Source: Burkholderiaceae bacterium (GTDB lineage Bacteria > Pseudomonadota > Gammaproteobacteria > Burkholderiales > Burkholderiaceae_D). Taken from it: DNA of 64,000 bases. The position numbers and the translations under genes are program-made. The stretch covers positions 1-64,000 of the forward strand of contig JAGTRJ010000011.1 of the NCBI GenBank assembly GCA_018261755.1, written 5' to 3'. How positions within the stretch are numbered: the first letter of the stretch is position 1; the number at the start of each line of letters is the position of its first letter. Positions 1-9,108 of this stretch are shown here, one piece after another. A model generated the notes under the pieces. That model was not told the origin of the DNA and did not search any database. It worked only from the letters and a program-made list of their open reading frames with translations.

Positions 1-1017
1 AGCCGAATTCAGGATCGCGATCTGCTTTTGCTGCATCTCGGCCACCGTTTCCGGCGTCTGCCGCCATTTGATGTCCGGATTGCGGCGCAGCGTGCCCAGC
101 CCGCTGCACGGCGCATCGACCAGCACGCGATCGAGCTTGCCGGCGAGGCGCTTGATGCGCGCATCGTTCTCATGCTCGATCCTGACCGGATGTACGTTCG
201 ACAAGCCGCTTCTCGCCAGCCGCGGCTTGAGCTTGCCCAAGCGCTTTTCCGAAATATCGAACGCATACAGCCGGCCGGTGTTGCGCATCAGCGCGCCCAG
301 CGCCAGCGTCTTGCCGCCCGCGCCGGCGCAAAAATCGGCCACCATTTCACCGCGCTTCGCACCAACGATGTGCGTCAGCAACTGGCTGCCCTCATCCTGC
401 ACCTCAATCGCACCATTCTTGAACAGCGGCAGGTTTTGCAGCGCCGGTTTCTTCTGCACCCGCAAGCCCAGCGGCGCATAGGGCATCGGCTCGCTCTCAA
501 TCGGTGCGGCTTTGAGCGCGCCGATCACCTCCTCGCGCGATGCCACCAGCGAATTCACCCTCAAATCGAGCGGCGCGTTCTGGTTCAGCGCCTGCGCCAG
601 TTGCTGCGTTTCCTGTTCGCCATACTGCGTAAGCAGACGTTCGTACAGCCATTGCGGCAGATTCGCGCGCACTTCCGGCGGCAGCAATCCGCGGTCGGTA
701 CCCATCACGCCGCGCAGCCACTGTTCCTCGCTTTCGCTCAGGCCGGGAACGGTATCGACGCCGACATGCTCGGCCAATCCAAGCAGCGCCAGCTGATGCA
801 TCGACGGCGTATTGCCGCTGCCGACAAAATCGGTGAAGAAGCGCTTGTTGCGCAGCACCGCGTACACGGCTTCGGCAATCGCGCCGCGTTCGCGCGAACC
901 GAGCTTCGGATGGCTGCGGAAATAGTACGACAGCGTGCCATCGGCCGGACCGGCAAAGCGCAACACTTCGCGCAGCACGTCTTCAATATGGGTCACGATC
1001 CAGGGAGGCAATCTCAT
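1..1017 (-). CDS. rsmB: 16S rRNA m5C methyltransferase RsmB-like (3' end cut by window)
   Basis: SAM-dependent RNA cytosine-C5 methyltransferase of the NOL1/NOP2/Sun family. Reading down from ATG at 1017 gives about 339 residues that run off the left edge with no stop. Visible motifs are the SAM-binding block VADFCAGAGGKTLALGA and motif IV LVDAPCSGLGTLRRNPDIKW; the second catalytic Cys (motif VI) would lie beyond the edge. The N-terminal part (about residues 1-150) is helical and lacks the classic NusB-like look of E. coli RsmB, so RsmF or another member is possible. It lies 46 bp downstream of purN on the same strand, and purN-rsmB is a common betaproteobacterial order. RsmB is the best guess; the family call is firm. 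Confidence 0.85.
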   Translation of the reverse strand, partial: MRLPPWIVTHIEDVLREVLRFAGPADGTLSYYFRSHPKLGSRERGAIAEAVYAVLRNKRFFTDFVGSGNTPSMHQLALLGLAEHVGVDTVPGLSESEEQWLRGVMGTDRGLLPPEVRANLPQWLYERLLTQYGEQETQQLAQALNQNAPLDLRVNSLVASREEVIGALKAAPIESEPMPYAPLGLRVQKKPALQNLPLFKNGAIEVQDEGSQLLTHIVGAKRGEMVADFCAGAGGKTLALGALMRNTGRLYAFDISEKRLGKLKPRLARSGLSNVHPVRIEHENDARIKRLAGKLDRVLVDAPCSGLGTLRRNPDIKWRQTPETVAEMQQKQIAILNSA

Positions 1018-1063
1018 GCGGGTTCCTAACTAAAAAAAGCAAAAAGTCACGACAGGGCCGCCA

Positions 1064-1666
1064 TCAGGCGCGGCTCACCCTGCCCTGCGAAACGGTCAGG
1101 CGGCCTTCGACAAAGTCGAGCACCGCCTGCGGGTAAATCAAATGTTCCTGCGCCAGCACGCGCGCGGCCAGCGTATCTTCGGTATCGCCGTCATTCACCG
1201 ACACCGCCGCCTGCGCGACGATTGGGCCGTGATCCAGTTCGGCCGTGACGAAATGCACGGTCGCGCCATGCAGCTTCACCCCCGCATCCAGCGCCTGCTG
1301 GTGCGTGTGCAAGCCCTTGAAACTCGGCAGCAGCGATGGGTGGATGTTCAGCATCCTGCCTTCGTAATGACGCACGAAAGATTCAGTCAGTATACGCATG
1401 AAACCGGCCAGCACCACCAGATCCGGCGCGTAACGATCAATTTCCGCTTGCAGCGCGGCATCGAACGCCTCGCGTGACGGAAATTCCCTGCTGGGCACCA
1501 CCGCCGTTTGAATGCCGTTGGCGGCGGCAAATGCCAGCCCGGCCGCATCGGCGCGATTGGCGATCACGGCCGCAATCCGCGCCGGCCAGTTGCCAGCCTG
1601 CGATGCGCGCACGATGGCTTCCATGTTGCTGCCGCGCCCGGAAATCAGGATAACGATATTTTTCAA
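1064..1666 (-). CDS. purN: phosphoribosylglycinamide formyltransferase (GART)
   Basis: Transfers the formyl group of 10-formyl-THF to GAR, the third step of purine synthesis, in the cytoplasm. The product is about 200 residues, close to the family length. The N-terminal KNIVILISGRGSNMEAI carries the phosphate-binding loop. LNIHPSLLPSFKGLHTH holds the catalytic Asn-Ile-His, and HFVTAELDHGPI holds the catalytic Asp. I chose the TTG at 1666, which places KNIVILISGRG at the N terminus and is preceded by GGGAG at six bases; an upstream ATG at 1678 would add four residues and overlaps that Shine-Dalgarno. The gene is followed by the rsmB-like gene and probably co-transcribed with it. Confidence 0.95.
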   Translation of the reverse strand: MKNIVILISGRGSNMEAIVRASQAGNWPARIAAVIANRADAAGLAFAAANGIQTAVVPSREFPSREAFDAALQAEIDRYAPDLVVLAGFMRILTESFVRHYEGRMLNIHPSLLPSFKGLHTHQQALDAGVKLHGATVHFVTAELDHGPIVAQAAVSVNDGDTEDTLAARVLAQEHLIYPQAVLDFVEGRLTVSQGRVSRA

Positions 1667-1690
1667 GATAACTCCCACTTGAATCTAAAA

Positions 1691-1716
1691 ACAAAAAGCC
1701 GACCTCGCAGTCGGCT
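1691..1716 (-). terminator. Rho-independent terminator after RNase/barstar genes
   Basis: On the minus strand a 7-bp perfect stem AGCCGAC/GTCGGCT with a 6-nt loop runs into TTTTT. It lies between the barstar stop and the purN start, so it should separate the two transcription units. Confidence 0.7.
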
Positions 1717-1741
1717 TGCGCAATTCAGTTCGCAGCCAGCG

Positions 1742-2188
1742 TTACTCGAACGAATAAAACACCCGGAACTGCACCTTCTTGTCGCCCCAGAAATCGGCGG
1801 CATCACGAAAAACATCAAGCAGCTTTTCCCGCGCCTCCTTGTCGAATTTGGCCGTCTCGGGCAAATGTTCCAGCACCACCACAAAACCAGGCTGAGCGCC
1901 GGCCTTGTGCGTCAGGTCGGTCAGGCAATCGGCCAGTGCATCGAAATTCTTGCCGAAATATTTCGGGAAGTGGAACGATTCGGCAATGCGCGTCAGCACC
2001 TGCTGCTTGGTGTTCGTGCCCGAACAGTGCGCATACAGGAAATGCTGCCCCAGCCTTGCCGCCTCGGCCTGCAAATCGGCCACGCGGAAGGCGCGGATCG
2101 ACTGCACCAAGTTCGGCGGCACGTTGGCAAACAGGCTTTCGCTGGAAAATTGAGCGGTTGTCATTAACATTGGACTGACCTTGGTCAT
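1742..2188 (-). CDS. barstar-family ribonuclease inhibitor
   Basis: Cytoplasmic inhibitor of a barnase-type RNase. The hallmark block FHFPKYFGKNFDALADCLTDL lies near residues 70-90. The product has no signal peptide, as expected for an immunity protein. The first ATG (2188) overlaps the stop codon of the upstream RNase gene as ATGA. A second in-frame ATG at 2170 has AAGG at a better distance, so the true start could be six codons later. The pairing with a secreted RNase just upstream implies that the inhibitor protects the cell from the enzyme before export. Family call secure; cognate pairing is inferred from overlap. Confidence 0.9.
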   Translation of the reverse strand: MTKVSPMLMTTAQFSSESLFANVPPNLVQSIRAFRVADLQAEAARLGQHFLYAHCSGTNTKQQVLTRIAESFHFPKYFGKNFDALADCLTDLTHKAGAQPGFVVVLEHLPETAKFDKEAREKLLDVFRDAADFWGDKKVQFRVFYSFE

Positions 2189-2553
2189 TCTCTTATGCGT
2201 CTGAAAGTCTGGTAATGATCGGCAGTGTAATAGTATTCGCCCGACAGTTGCGGCTGGCCACCGGCGATGATCCGGCGCGCGCCGCGGTTTCTCGCCCTGG
2301 GCGTTTTCACCGTGTATTCATGGTAATAGCCGCGCTTCTGCTTCGGCAATGCGCCTTCGTAATTGCCGAACACGGCGCCATCCTTCGCATACGGAAATGG
2401 CCCGCCACGCTTGATCAGCACCAGCGTCTGCTGCGCTTCCGGCGGCAATTCGCCAACTGGAATCTCGCCCGGCAAGCCCTTGGCCTGCACCGCCAGCGAA
2501 AAAAACGCCGCCGCCAGGAACAGCGACCATTTTCTGAAAAAAGCCTGATTCAC
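2185..2553 (-). CDS. secreted guanyl-specific ribonuclease (barnase/RNase Sa family)
   Basis: Small extracellular or periplasmic endoribonuclease of the microbial N1/T1 superfamily. The first roughly 24 residues form a signal peptide (basic start, hydrophobic LFLAAAFFSLAVQA). The mature part is about 98 residues. Putative catalytic residues, by family analogy to barnase Glu73, Arg87 and His102, are the Glu in YYHEYTVKTP, the Arg in RGARRIIAGG and the His in YYTADHYQTF. The start is GTG at 2553. The gene overlaps the downstream barstar gene by 4 nt, a translational coupling that would make inhibitor and enzyme together. Confidence 0.88.
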   Translation of the reverse strand: MNQAFFRKWSLFLAAAFFSLAVQAKGLPGEIPVGELPPEAQQTLVLIKRGGPFPYAKDGAVFGNYEGALPKQKRGYYHEYTVKTPRARNRGARRIIAGGQPQLSGEYYYTADHYQTFRRIRE

Positions 2554-2645
2554 ACTTGTCCCGAAACAGATTGTTGCAAAACGGCAACTTCAATATTCGC
2601 AAAACATTAGGTTAACTTGTTGCACAACAGGAATCAACCGCTTTG

Positions 2646-3533
2646 TCATATTGCGCGTTGCACTTGCAACAAGCCGCCGGTAACCCGCTCCAGCCCAGCC
2701 AGATCGCGCCAGCTTTGCACTTGCGCAAATTGCGCCGCCACCAGCAGCGCGCGCACAGCTTCCGCCTGATCGTAGCCATGTTCCATCAGCAGCCAGCCAC
2801 CGGGAACAAGGTATCGCGGCGCACCGGCAATGATGGCGCGCAATGCGGACAAACCATCCGCGTGGTCGGTCAGCGCATCGGGCGGCTCGAAACGCAAATC
2901 GCCCTGTTGCAAATGAGCATCATTTTGCTCGATATACGGCGGATTCGACACGATCAGCTCGAACCTCGCTCCATCCGGCAGCGCCGCATACCAGTCGCTG
3001 TGGATGAAATCGACCGTCTGCCGCGGCAGCAGCCGCGCCGCATTGCCGCGCGCCACCGCCAGTGCCGCTTCGCTGGCATCGACCGCCGTCACCCTCACAT
3101 CCGGCTTCGCGTGCGCTGTATCTGCGGCCATCGCCACCGCAATCGCGCCCGAACCGGTGCCGAGATCGAGCACGCGCCCGCCTGGCGGCAAGCGTTCGAG
3201 CGCCAGTTCGACCAGCAATTCGGTTTCGGGCCGTGGAATCAGCACGTCGGGCGTGACGCGAAACGCCAGGCCGTAGAATTCGCGCTCGCCGACGATATAC
3301 GCCACCGGCTCGCCCGCGATCCGGCGCGCCAGCAGCGCGCGCACCCGTTCCGCTTCGCCGGCAGTCAGTTGCCGTTCGGATTGCGTAATCAGTTGCACGC
3401 GGCTCAGTCCGAGCGCGAACGACAGCAGCACGCGCACATCCACCGGCGCCAGTGAATCGGACGCCGCCTGCCGCTGCACTTCGCCGACACGGATGCCGGC
3501 CACGATGTCAGCCAGCGGCACGCGGTTCCTCAT
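2646..3533 (-). CDS. prmC: release factor glutamine methyltransferase
   Basis: Methylates the Gln of the GGQ motif in peptide-chain release factors, here RF1 encoded about 0.8 kb upstream. The product has 295 residues. It has an N-terminal helical domain (about 1-90), the SAM loop VLDLGTGSGAIAVAMA, and the NPPY catalytic motif in ELIVSNPPYIEQN that binds the target Gln. The start overlaps the last 26 bp of dsbB in another frame, and no clear Shine-Dalgarno is seen, so it is probably translated by coupling. Confidence 0.96.
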   Translation of the reverse strand: MRNRVPLADIVAGIRVGEVQRQAASDSLAPVDVRVLLSFALGLSRVQLITQSERQLTAGEAERVRALLARRIAGEPVAYIVGEREFYGLAFRVTPDVLIPRPETELLVELALERLPPGGRVLDLGTGSGAIAVAMAADTAHAKPDVRVTAVDASEAALAVARGNAARLLPRQTVDFIHSDWYAALPDGARFELIVSNPPYIEQNDAHLQQGDLRFEPPDALTDHADGLSALRAIIAGAPRYLVPGGWLLMEHGYDQAEAVRALLVAAQFAQVQSWRDLAGLERVTGGLLQVQRAI

Positions 3534-4023
3534 GGCGCAACGCGAGCCAAATCAGCACGACGGTGAAAGCCGAAAACGACAGCAGGCCCCACATCGGCAG
3601 CGACAGCCAGAACAGGCGGAAAGTGTCGTCGGCGCAGTTCCCGTCCGCATACAGCATGAACGGCAACCAGTTCGCGCTCGGCAACCGGTTGACGAAGGTT
3701 TCCACCGGATCGAAGCCGCACAGCACGCCCGGCGTTGCCCGTACCCACAACTGGTACGACGCCAGCCCCAGGCCGGAAAGCGAGGCCAGCGCAGCCAGCG
3801 CAGCGCCAACGCGCGGCCAGCCGATAACCGCGCCGGAAAGGGAAAACAGCGCCACCGCCAGCAGCGCGTAGCGTTGCAGCACGCACAACGGACATGGCAG
3901 CACGTCCTTGAAATGCTGCAGCAACAGCGCGATGCCAAGAAAGCCGATGCAGGCCGCGCCAATCAACCCCAGCAGGTGGCGCGAGCGGATGCCGCCCTTC
4001 AGATAAGCAAAAATATACTCCAT
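3508..4023 (-). CDS. dsbB: disulfide bond formation protein B
   Basis: Inner-membrane quinone reductase that reoxidises DsbA in the periplasm. The product has 171 residues with four hydrophobic segments (about 19-37, 49-67, 72-92 and 143-163). The first periplasmic loop carries the CPLC redox pair (CPLCVLQRY); the second has Cys in GVLCGFDP and GNCADD, matching the second DsbB pair. It sits between prfA and prmC on the same strand. dsbA is not in the window. Its 3' end overlaps prmC by 26 bp. Confidence 0.95.
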   Translation of the reverse strand: MEYIFAYLKGGIRSRHLLGLIGAACIGFLGIALLLQHFKDVLPCPLCVLQRYALLAVALFSLSGAVIGWPRVGAALAALASLSGLGLASYQLWVRATPGVLCGFDPVETFVNRLPSANWLPFMLYADGNCADDTFRLFWLSLPMWGLLSFSAFTVVLIWLALRHEEPRAAG

Positions 4024-4112
4024 GGTGTATTTTCAATCAGCCTTGGGAATTGTGGCCCGGCAATGCATTTTCATTCCATACCCCCTCGTTTTCGCAAAAC
4101 AGGGCGAGATCG

Positions 4113-4240
4113 GCAAAAATAACTGACCGAAAAGTAATTTCGTTCAACAAGGCACAAAACATACTCCCCACAGTATTTTTAAACAACCAGCAAAACTGTG
4201 GCCCAGCGCAGTGTTTTGGATATATACCCCAGCTATATCC
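4113..4240. repeat. intergenic repeat, copy A (ATACTCC-box family)
   Basis: This fills the gap between prfA and dsbB. A block beginning AATAACTGACC is followed by an ATACT...AGTAT box at 4161-4176, then AACAACCAGCAAAACTGTGG, then a 7-bp inverted repeat GGATATA/TATATCC (4218-4240) flanking ACCCC. The same order of blocks recurs near 43.0 and 45.8 kb. No gene is apparent here. The flanks (4024-4112 and 4241-4308) show nothing recognisable apart from a CATACCCCC run at 4078. Confidence 0.75.
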
Positions 4241-4308
4241 AGACGATGGCAGCGCCATGCGACACGCGGACTATTCATCCATCCCGGCAGCGCGGGCTGG
4301 CAACCAGC

Positions 4309-5391
4309 TTACCCGGCTTCGCCCAGTTCCGCCAGCAATTCCGCCTGCCGCTCGGCCGCCAGCGCGGTCGTCAGCTCGTTCAAATCGCCATCCATGATGA
4401 AATCGAGCTTGTACAGCGTCAGGTTGATGCGGTGGTCGGTCATCCGCCCCTGCGGGAAGTTGTAGGTGCGGATGCGCTCGCTGCGGTCGCCGGAACCGAT
4501 CAGGCTCTTGCGCGTGGCCGCTTCCTTCGCCTGCTGCTCGCGCAGCTTGACATCCATGATCCGTGCCGCCAGCACCGACATCGCCCGCGCCTTGTTCTTG
4601 TGCTGGCTGCGATCGTCCTGACATTCGACCACGATCCCGGTCGGCAAATGGGTGATGCGCACAGCCGAATCGGTCTTGTTGATGTGCTGGCCGCCGGCGC
4701 CGGAGGCGCGGAAAGTGTCGATCCGGATTTCGGACGGATTGATGTCGACTTCATCGACCTCGTCGGCTTCCGGCATCACCGCCACCGTGCAGGCCGAGGT
4801 GTGGATCCGCCCCTGCGCCTCGGTCGCCGGCACCCGTTGCACGCGGTGGCCACCGGACTCGAATTTCAGCTTCGAATACGCGCCCAGACCGGCAATACGC
4901 ACGATCACTTCTTTGTAGCCGCCCAGATCGGACGCCGATTCGGAAATCATTTCCACCTGCCAGCGGTTGCGCTCGGCATAGCGGGTGTACATCCGCAGCA
5001 GGTCGCCAGCGAACAAAGCCGATTCATCGCCGCCGGTGCCGGCGCGGATTTCAAGAAAGATGTTTTTTTCGTCGTTCGGATCTTTCGGCAGCAGCATTTT
5101 CTGCAATTCGTCCGCGCTGTTTTCCATCCGCTCCTTCGCAGCGGTGATTTCATCCTGCGCCAGCTCCTTCATTTCCGGATCGGACAACATTTCCTGCGCG
5201 GTTTTCAGGTCGTCGTCCGCCTGGCGGTAGTCGTGGTAGCGCGCTACCAGCGGCGCCAGTTCCGCGTGTTCGCGGGTCAGTTTCAGGTATTGGTCGCGGT
5301 CGGAAGCGACACCTTCCTGCATCAGCAATTCGTTCACTTCAGCCAAGCGATCCGCCAGTTGATCGAGCTTGGCCAGCATCGAGGGTTTCAT
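4309..5391 (-). CDS. prfA: peptide chain release factor 1
   Basis: Recognises UAA/UAG in the ribosomal A site and triggers peptide release. From ATG at 5391 ([12 protein letters not shown], with AGGAAA five bases upstream) the product is 360 residues, the usual RF1 length. The GGQ motif is in [19 protein letters not shown], and the stop-codon tripeptide is PAT in [10 protein letters not shown], which marks RF1 rather than RF2. An upstream extension to 5559 in the same frame is not coding-like. It lies 76 bp downstream of hemA, the conserved hemA-prfA-prmC order, here with dsbB inserted. Confidence 0.97.
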   Translation of the reverse strand: MKPSMLAKLDQLADRLAEVNELLMQEGVASDRDQYLKLTREHAELAPLVARYHDYRQADDDLKTAQEMLSDPEMKELAQDEITAAKERMENSADELQKMLLPKDPNDEKNIFLEIRAGTGGDESALFAGDLLRMYTRYAERNRWQVEMISESASDLGGYKEVIVRIAGLGAYSKLKFESGGHRVQRVPATEAQGRIHTSACTVAVMPEADEVDEVDINPSEIRIDTFRASGAGGQHINKTDSAVRITHLPTGIVVECQDDRSQHKNKARAMSVLAARIMDVKLREQQAKEAATRKSLIGSGDRSERIRTYNFPQGRMTDHRINLTLYKLDFIMDGDLNELTTALAAERQAELLAELGEAG

Positions 5392-5467
5392 AGATTTCCT
5401 GCGTAAAAAATGCGAAAACGGCGCGGCACTGCGCCACGCGGTGAAAAAGAAAAAAGAGAAAGCGGCG

Positions 5468-6745
5468 CTAGCGCCGGGTGCGGAACAGTTGCGGCAGCAG
5501 TTCGGCCAGACGGGCGCGCTCGTCGCCCTGCGCCTCGCGCAGCGCCCGCTTCGAACCATGCAGGAACTTGGCGCTCAGCCCTTTCGACAGCGCTTCGAGC
5601 ACGGCGTCAATATCGTCGCCACGCGCCAGCCGCTTTCGCGCGCGCGCCAGTTCGCGCAACCGCATCGCTTCGCCCTGCTCGCGCAGGCTGCGGATTGCCG
5701 GCACTGCGGCGCGGCTTTCGACCCAGTGCATGAACGACTGTACCCGGGTTTCGATGATCGCTTCGGCCTGCACCACCGCCGCCTGACGGGTTTCCAGCCC
5801 GGCGGCCACTTCCGCCCCCAGATCGTCGATGGTGAACAGCGACACGTTTTCCAGCCGCGCGATTTCGGCTTCCATGTCGCGCGGCACTGCCAGATCGAGC
5901 AGCAGCATCGGCTTGCCGCCGCGCGCAGCGATTGCGCGCTCGATCATGCCCAAGCCGATGATCGGCAGCGTCGCGGCCGTGCTGGAAATCACGATATCGT
6001 ACTGCGCGATGCGTTGCGGCAAATCAGCCAGCCGCATTGCGCTGCCGCCATTGCTGGCGGCCAGCGCCTCGCTGCGCTCCAGCGTGCGATTCGCAATCGC
6101 CAGCGCTGCCGGCTGCTGCGCGGCGAAGTGCGTCGCGCACAATGCAATCATTTCGCCCGCGCCGATGAACAGCACGCGCTTGCCGGCCAGATCGCCCAAT
6201 GTGCGCTGCGCCAGCTTGACCGCCGCCGCCGCCAGCGACACATTGCTGGCGCCAATGTCGGTCGTGCTGCGCACTTCCTTCGCCACCGCGAACGTGCGCT
6301 GGAACATCCGGTTGAGGTAAACCCCCAGCCCGCCCGCTGCCTGCGAACGGCGCACGGTATCCTTCATCTGCCCGAGAATCTGCGGCTCGCCCAGCACCAT
6401 CGAATCCAGCCCGGAAGCAACCCGAAACGCATGGCGCACTGCATTCTGCTGCGGTAGCACATACAGATGAGGCCGCAGCCGGTCGGCCGGCAGCCGGTGG
6501 AAATCCGCCAGGAAACGCACGCCTGCGCCCAGCGGATCGGGCGCAGCGCAAGCGGCATACAGTTCGGTGCGGTTGCAGGTGGAAAGAATCGCCGTCTCGC
6601 ACGCGCTGCCGCAGGCATCGCCACGGCCAAACCAGTCGCGCGCCGCCGTCACCGCCGCGCCAATCTGCTCAGGCGCTAACGCCACCTGCTCGCGCAAGGC
6701 GAGCGGCGCAGTGGTGTGATTGAGGCCGACGGCGATGAGTTGCAT
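5468..6745 (-). CDS. hemA: glutamyl-tRNA reductase
   Basis: NADPH-dependent reduction of glutamyl-tRNA to glutamate-1-semialdehyde, the entry to C5-pathway haem synthesis. The product is 425 residues from ATG at 6745 ([19 protein letters not shown]). The catalytic Cys lies in [12 protein letters not shown]. The nucleotide-binding domain shows [17 protein letters not shown], and the C-terminal dimerisation helix is present. A TTG at 6778 in frame would lie inside a TATAAT sequence, so I prefer 6745. No good Shine-Dalgarno is visible. It is followed by prfA. Confidence 0.96.
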   Translation of the reverse strand: MQLIAVGLNHTTAPLALREQVALAPEQIGAAVTAARDWFGRGDACGSACETAILSTCNRTELYAACAAPDPLGAGVRFLADFHRLPADRLRPHLYVLPQQNAVRHAFRVASGLDSMVLGEPQILGQMKDTVRRSQAAGGLGVYLNRMFQRTFAVAKEVRSTTDIGASNVSLAAAAVKLAQRTLGDLAGKRVLFIGAGEMIALCATHFAAQQPAALAIANRTLERSEALAASNGGSAMRLADLPQRIAQYDIVISSTAATLPIIGLGMIERAIAARGGKPMLLLDLAVPRDMEAEIARLENVSLFTIDDLGAEVAAGLETRQAAVVQAEAIIETRVQSFMHWVESRAAVPAIRSLREQGEAMRLRELARARKRLARGDDIDAVLEALSKGLSAKFLHGSKRALREAQGDERARLAELLPQLFRTRR

Positions 6746-6777
6746 TCCGCGAGGGGGATTGTTTATCAATGTTTTCA

Positions 6778-6783
6778 ATTATA
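6778..6783 (-). promoter_or_regulatory. candidate -10 element for hemA
   Basis: TATAAT on the minus strand lies 32 bp upstream of the chosen hemA start. No matching -35 is seen at 16-18 bp, so this is only a partial promoter. Confidence 0.35.
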
Positions 6784-6814
6784 TCGGCAAGCGGCTGGCT
6801 GCGTATGGCGCGCT

Positions 6815-7495
6815 TCAGCCGGGAATCTGTTCCAGCAGATAGCCGTAACCATAAACCGGCGCCAGGCGCCAGCCATTGGCCGGCCGCAAGCCAAGCTTGG
6901 CGCGCACGCGCGACACGTGCGTATCGATGCTGCGGAAAGTCGCTTCCTGCTCGCCGCCCCAGACCGATTCGAGTATCGTCGCGCGCGACAGCGGTTGCCC
7001 CGCGTGGCGGAAAAACAGCAGCGCCAGCGCGAATTCCTTTTGCGTCAGCTCGACCGGCCTGCCATCCACGCTCGCATGGCCTGTTTGCGCATCGAGCAGG
7101 CATGTCCCCAGCCGCAACTGTTCCTGCTCCGCCCGTTCAGGCCAGGCACGCCTGAGCAGCACCCGCACGCGCGCCAGCAAATCGCGCTGGCGCACCGGCT
7201 TGAGCAGGTAATCGTCCGCCGCCAGCGCCATCTCCGCCAGCATCGGGTCGGCATCGTCAAGCAGCAGCATGATCGGCAGCACGCCACCCGCCGCCGCCCT
7301 GGCATCCCGCAGCAGCGCGAGCGCAGCCTGTCCGTCTGTGGCATCGGCAACCAGCAGTTCGCAGGCGTCAACAGACAAGCCCTCGAGCAATGCCCTGACG
7401 CTGCGGTAGGCGGCGCAATCAAACCCGGCCGCGCTCAATGGTTCGTACACGGCGCGCACGCCAGCATCAGCATGGTGGAATATGGCAATTTTCAT
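6815..7495 (-). CDS. OmpR-type response regulator with degenerate receiver
   Basis: 226 residues: an N-terminal receiver-like domain (about 1-115) and a C-terminal winged-helix DNA-binding domain (about 128-222, with the segment ELTQKEFALALLFF and the recognition region RSIDTHVSRVRAKLG). The receiver looks atypical: the acidic pair after the first strand is replaced (IAIFHHADAG), and the Thr/Ser position is Leu (IMLLLDD). An Asp (VADAT) and the switch Lys (LLKP) remain. It may therefore act without ordinary phosphorylation. No kinase is adjacent. It lies 69 bp upstream of hemA on the same strand and is divergent from homospermidine synthase; targets are unknown. Confidence 0.85.
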   Translation of the reverse strand: MKIAIFHHADAGVRAVYEPLSAAGFDCAAYRSVRALLEGLSVDACELLVADATDGQAALALLRDARAAAGGVLPIMLLLDDADPMLAEMALAADDYLLKPVRQRDLLARVRVLLRRAWPERAEQEQLRLGTCLLDAQTGHASVDGRPVELTQKEFALALLFFRHAGQPLSRATILESVWGGEQEATFRSIDTHVSRVRAKLGLRPANGWRLAPVYGYGYLLEQIPG

Positions 7496-7658
7496 CGTCT
7501 CAGGCCAGCCGCCTTGCGCCAGCGGAAAAGTTTTTTGATTGCGCGTGGCATTTGCCGCTTAACAGCCGCGATTGTAACCGTTACTATTATCGATGCTGTC
7601 CTGAATTTCAAACAAGAAGGAATCCCTTATCGAACGTTTTTTTGACAGGTAAACCAAA

Positions 7659-9077
7659 TTGGATAATCACATCAAGCACGCACAATTTTCCGGCAATCTG
7701 GTGATGGTCGGTTTTGGCAGCATCGGACGCGGCGTCCTGCCGCTTTTTCTGCGCCACCTGCAAATGGATCCATGGCAAATCATCATTTATGCGCCTGAAG
7801 GCGATCCGGAAGGGATTGCCCGCAAATACGGCGCCACATGCGAACGGCTTGCCATTACCGAAGAAAACTACAGGAGCGTGCTGGAACCGCATCTGAACAA
7901 GGGTGATTTTCTGGTGAACCTGTCGGTCAACGTTTCCAGCCTGGCCTTGATCGAACTGTGCTGGCAGCGCCATGCGCATTACATCGACACCTGCATTGAA
8001 CCGTGGGAAGGCGGCTATACCGATACTGCGCTCACCGCCTCGCAACGATCTAATTACGCGCTGCGCGAACAGGCGCTCGAATTCAGCCGCGGCAAGCACA
8101 AGGGGCCGACCGCCGTCATCTCGCAAGGCGCCAATCCCGGCCTCGTCTCAGCGTTCGTCAAGCAGGGCCTGATGAATATCGCGCACGACAATGATCTCGA
8201 GATCGAACGGCCGGATACCGCCGAAGACTGGGCCAGGCTGGCGCAACGACTCGGCATCAAGGTAATCCACATCGCCGAACGCGACACGCAAATCCCATCG
8301 CTGCGCAAGCGCCGCGGAGAATTCGTCAATACCTGGTCGATCGACGGCTTCGTCAGTGAAGGCATGCAGCCGGCCGAACTAGGCTGGGGCAGCCATGAAA
8401 AACAGTGGCCGGAAGAAGCACGCCGCCACGACTACGGTTGCGACGCAGCGATCTATCTCGACCGCCCCGGCATTCACACCCGCGTCCGCAGCTGGACGCC
8501 AATCGAAGGACCGTATCACGGCTTTTTGATCACGCATAACGAAGCGATTTCAATCGCCGACTATTTCACGCTGAAGGATGGAGATACAGTCATCTACCGC
8601 CCGACCGTGCATTACGCCTATCACCCGTGCGACGACGCGGTGCTGTCGATCCACGAAATCGCCGGCAAGAACATGCAGATGCAGGCTGGCACACGCCTGA
8701 TCCGCGACGAAATCGTCAGTGGCACCGACGAACTCGGCGTGCTCCTGATGGGCAACAAGGAAGGCGTGTACTGGTATGGTTCACGCCTGTCGATTGAGCA
8801 AGCGCGCCAGCTCGCGCCGCACAATAATGCGACCAGCCTGCAAGTCGCGGCCGGCGTGCTGGCCGGCGTGGTCTGCGCGTTGAAGGATCCGGATCTCGGC
8901 GTGGTCGAACCGGATGACATCGACGAGGAAGAAATGCTCAAAGTGGCCGAACCCTACCTCGGCGACATCGTCGGCGTGTATGGCGACTGGACCCCGCTAC
9001 AAGATCGCACCGCGCTGTTCGACGAAGATATCGACCGCGACGACCCGTGGCAATTCAAAAATATTCTGGTGAAATGA
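7659..9077 (+). CDS. hss: homospermidine synthase
   Basis: NAD-dependent enzyme making sym-homospermidine from putrescine. The product is 472 residues, matching the bacterial family. The N-terminal Rossmann segment is NLVMVGFGSIGRGVLPLFLRHL, and other conserved stretches include HYIDTCIEPWEGGYTD and SQGANPGLVSAFVKQGL. The start is TTG at 7659, the first possible initiation codon after an in-frame TAA at 7650; AGGT lies a few bases upstream. It stands alone, divergent from the degenerate regulator and convergent with the CitE-like gene. No other polyamine gene is nearby. Confidence 0.93.
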   Translation: MDNHIKHAQFSGNLVMVGFGSIGRGVLPLFLRHLQMDPWQIIIYAPEGDPEGIARKYGATCERLAITEENYRSVLEPHLNKGDFLVNLSVNVSSLALIELCWQRHAHYIDTCIEPWEGGYTDTALTASQRSNYALREQALEFSRGKHKGPTAVISQGANPGLVSAFVKQGLMNIAHDNDLEIERPDTAEDWARLAQRLGIKVIHIAERDTQIPSLRKRRGEFVNTWSIDGFVSEGMQPAELGWGSHEKQWPEEARRHDYGCDAAIYLDRPGIHTRVRSWTPIEGPYHGFLITHNEAISIADYFTLKDGDTVIYRPTVHYAYHPCDDAVLSIHEIAGKNMQMQAGTRLIRDEIVSGTDELGVLLMGNKEGVYWYGSRLSIEQARQLAPHNNATSLQVAAGVLAGVVCALKDPDLGVVEPDDIDEEEMLKVAEPYLGDIVGVYGDWTPLQDRTALFDEDIDRDDPWQFKNILVK

Positions 9078-9108
9078 CCGCCTGAACCTGCCGGCAGCGC
9101 ACTGCCCG

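Noticed and set aside
1742-2553. Classic intracellular toxin-antitoxin pair
   Set aside because: The RNase has a signal peptide, so it is an exported enzyme with an immunity protein rather than a cytoplasmic toxin.
4198-6457. Long plus-strand ORFs opposite prfA and hemA (402 and 362 residues)
   Set aside because: Biased Arg/His/Gln composition and no family features; they mirror the real genes on the other strand.
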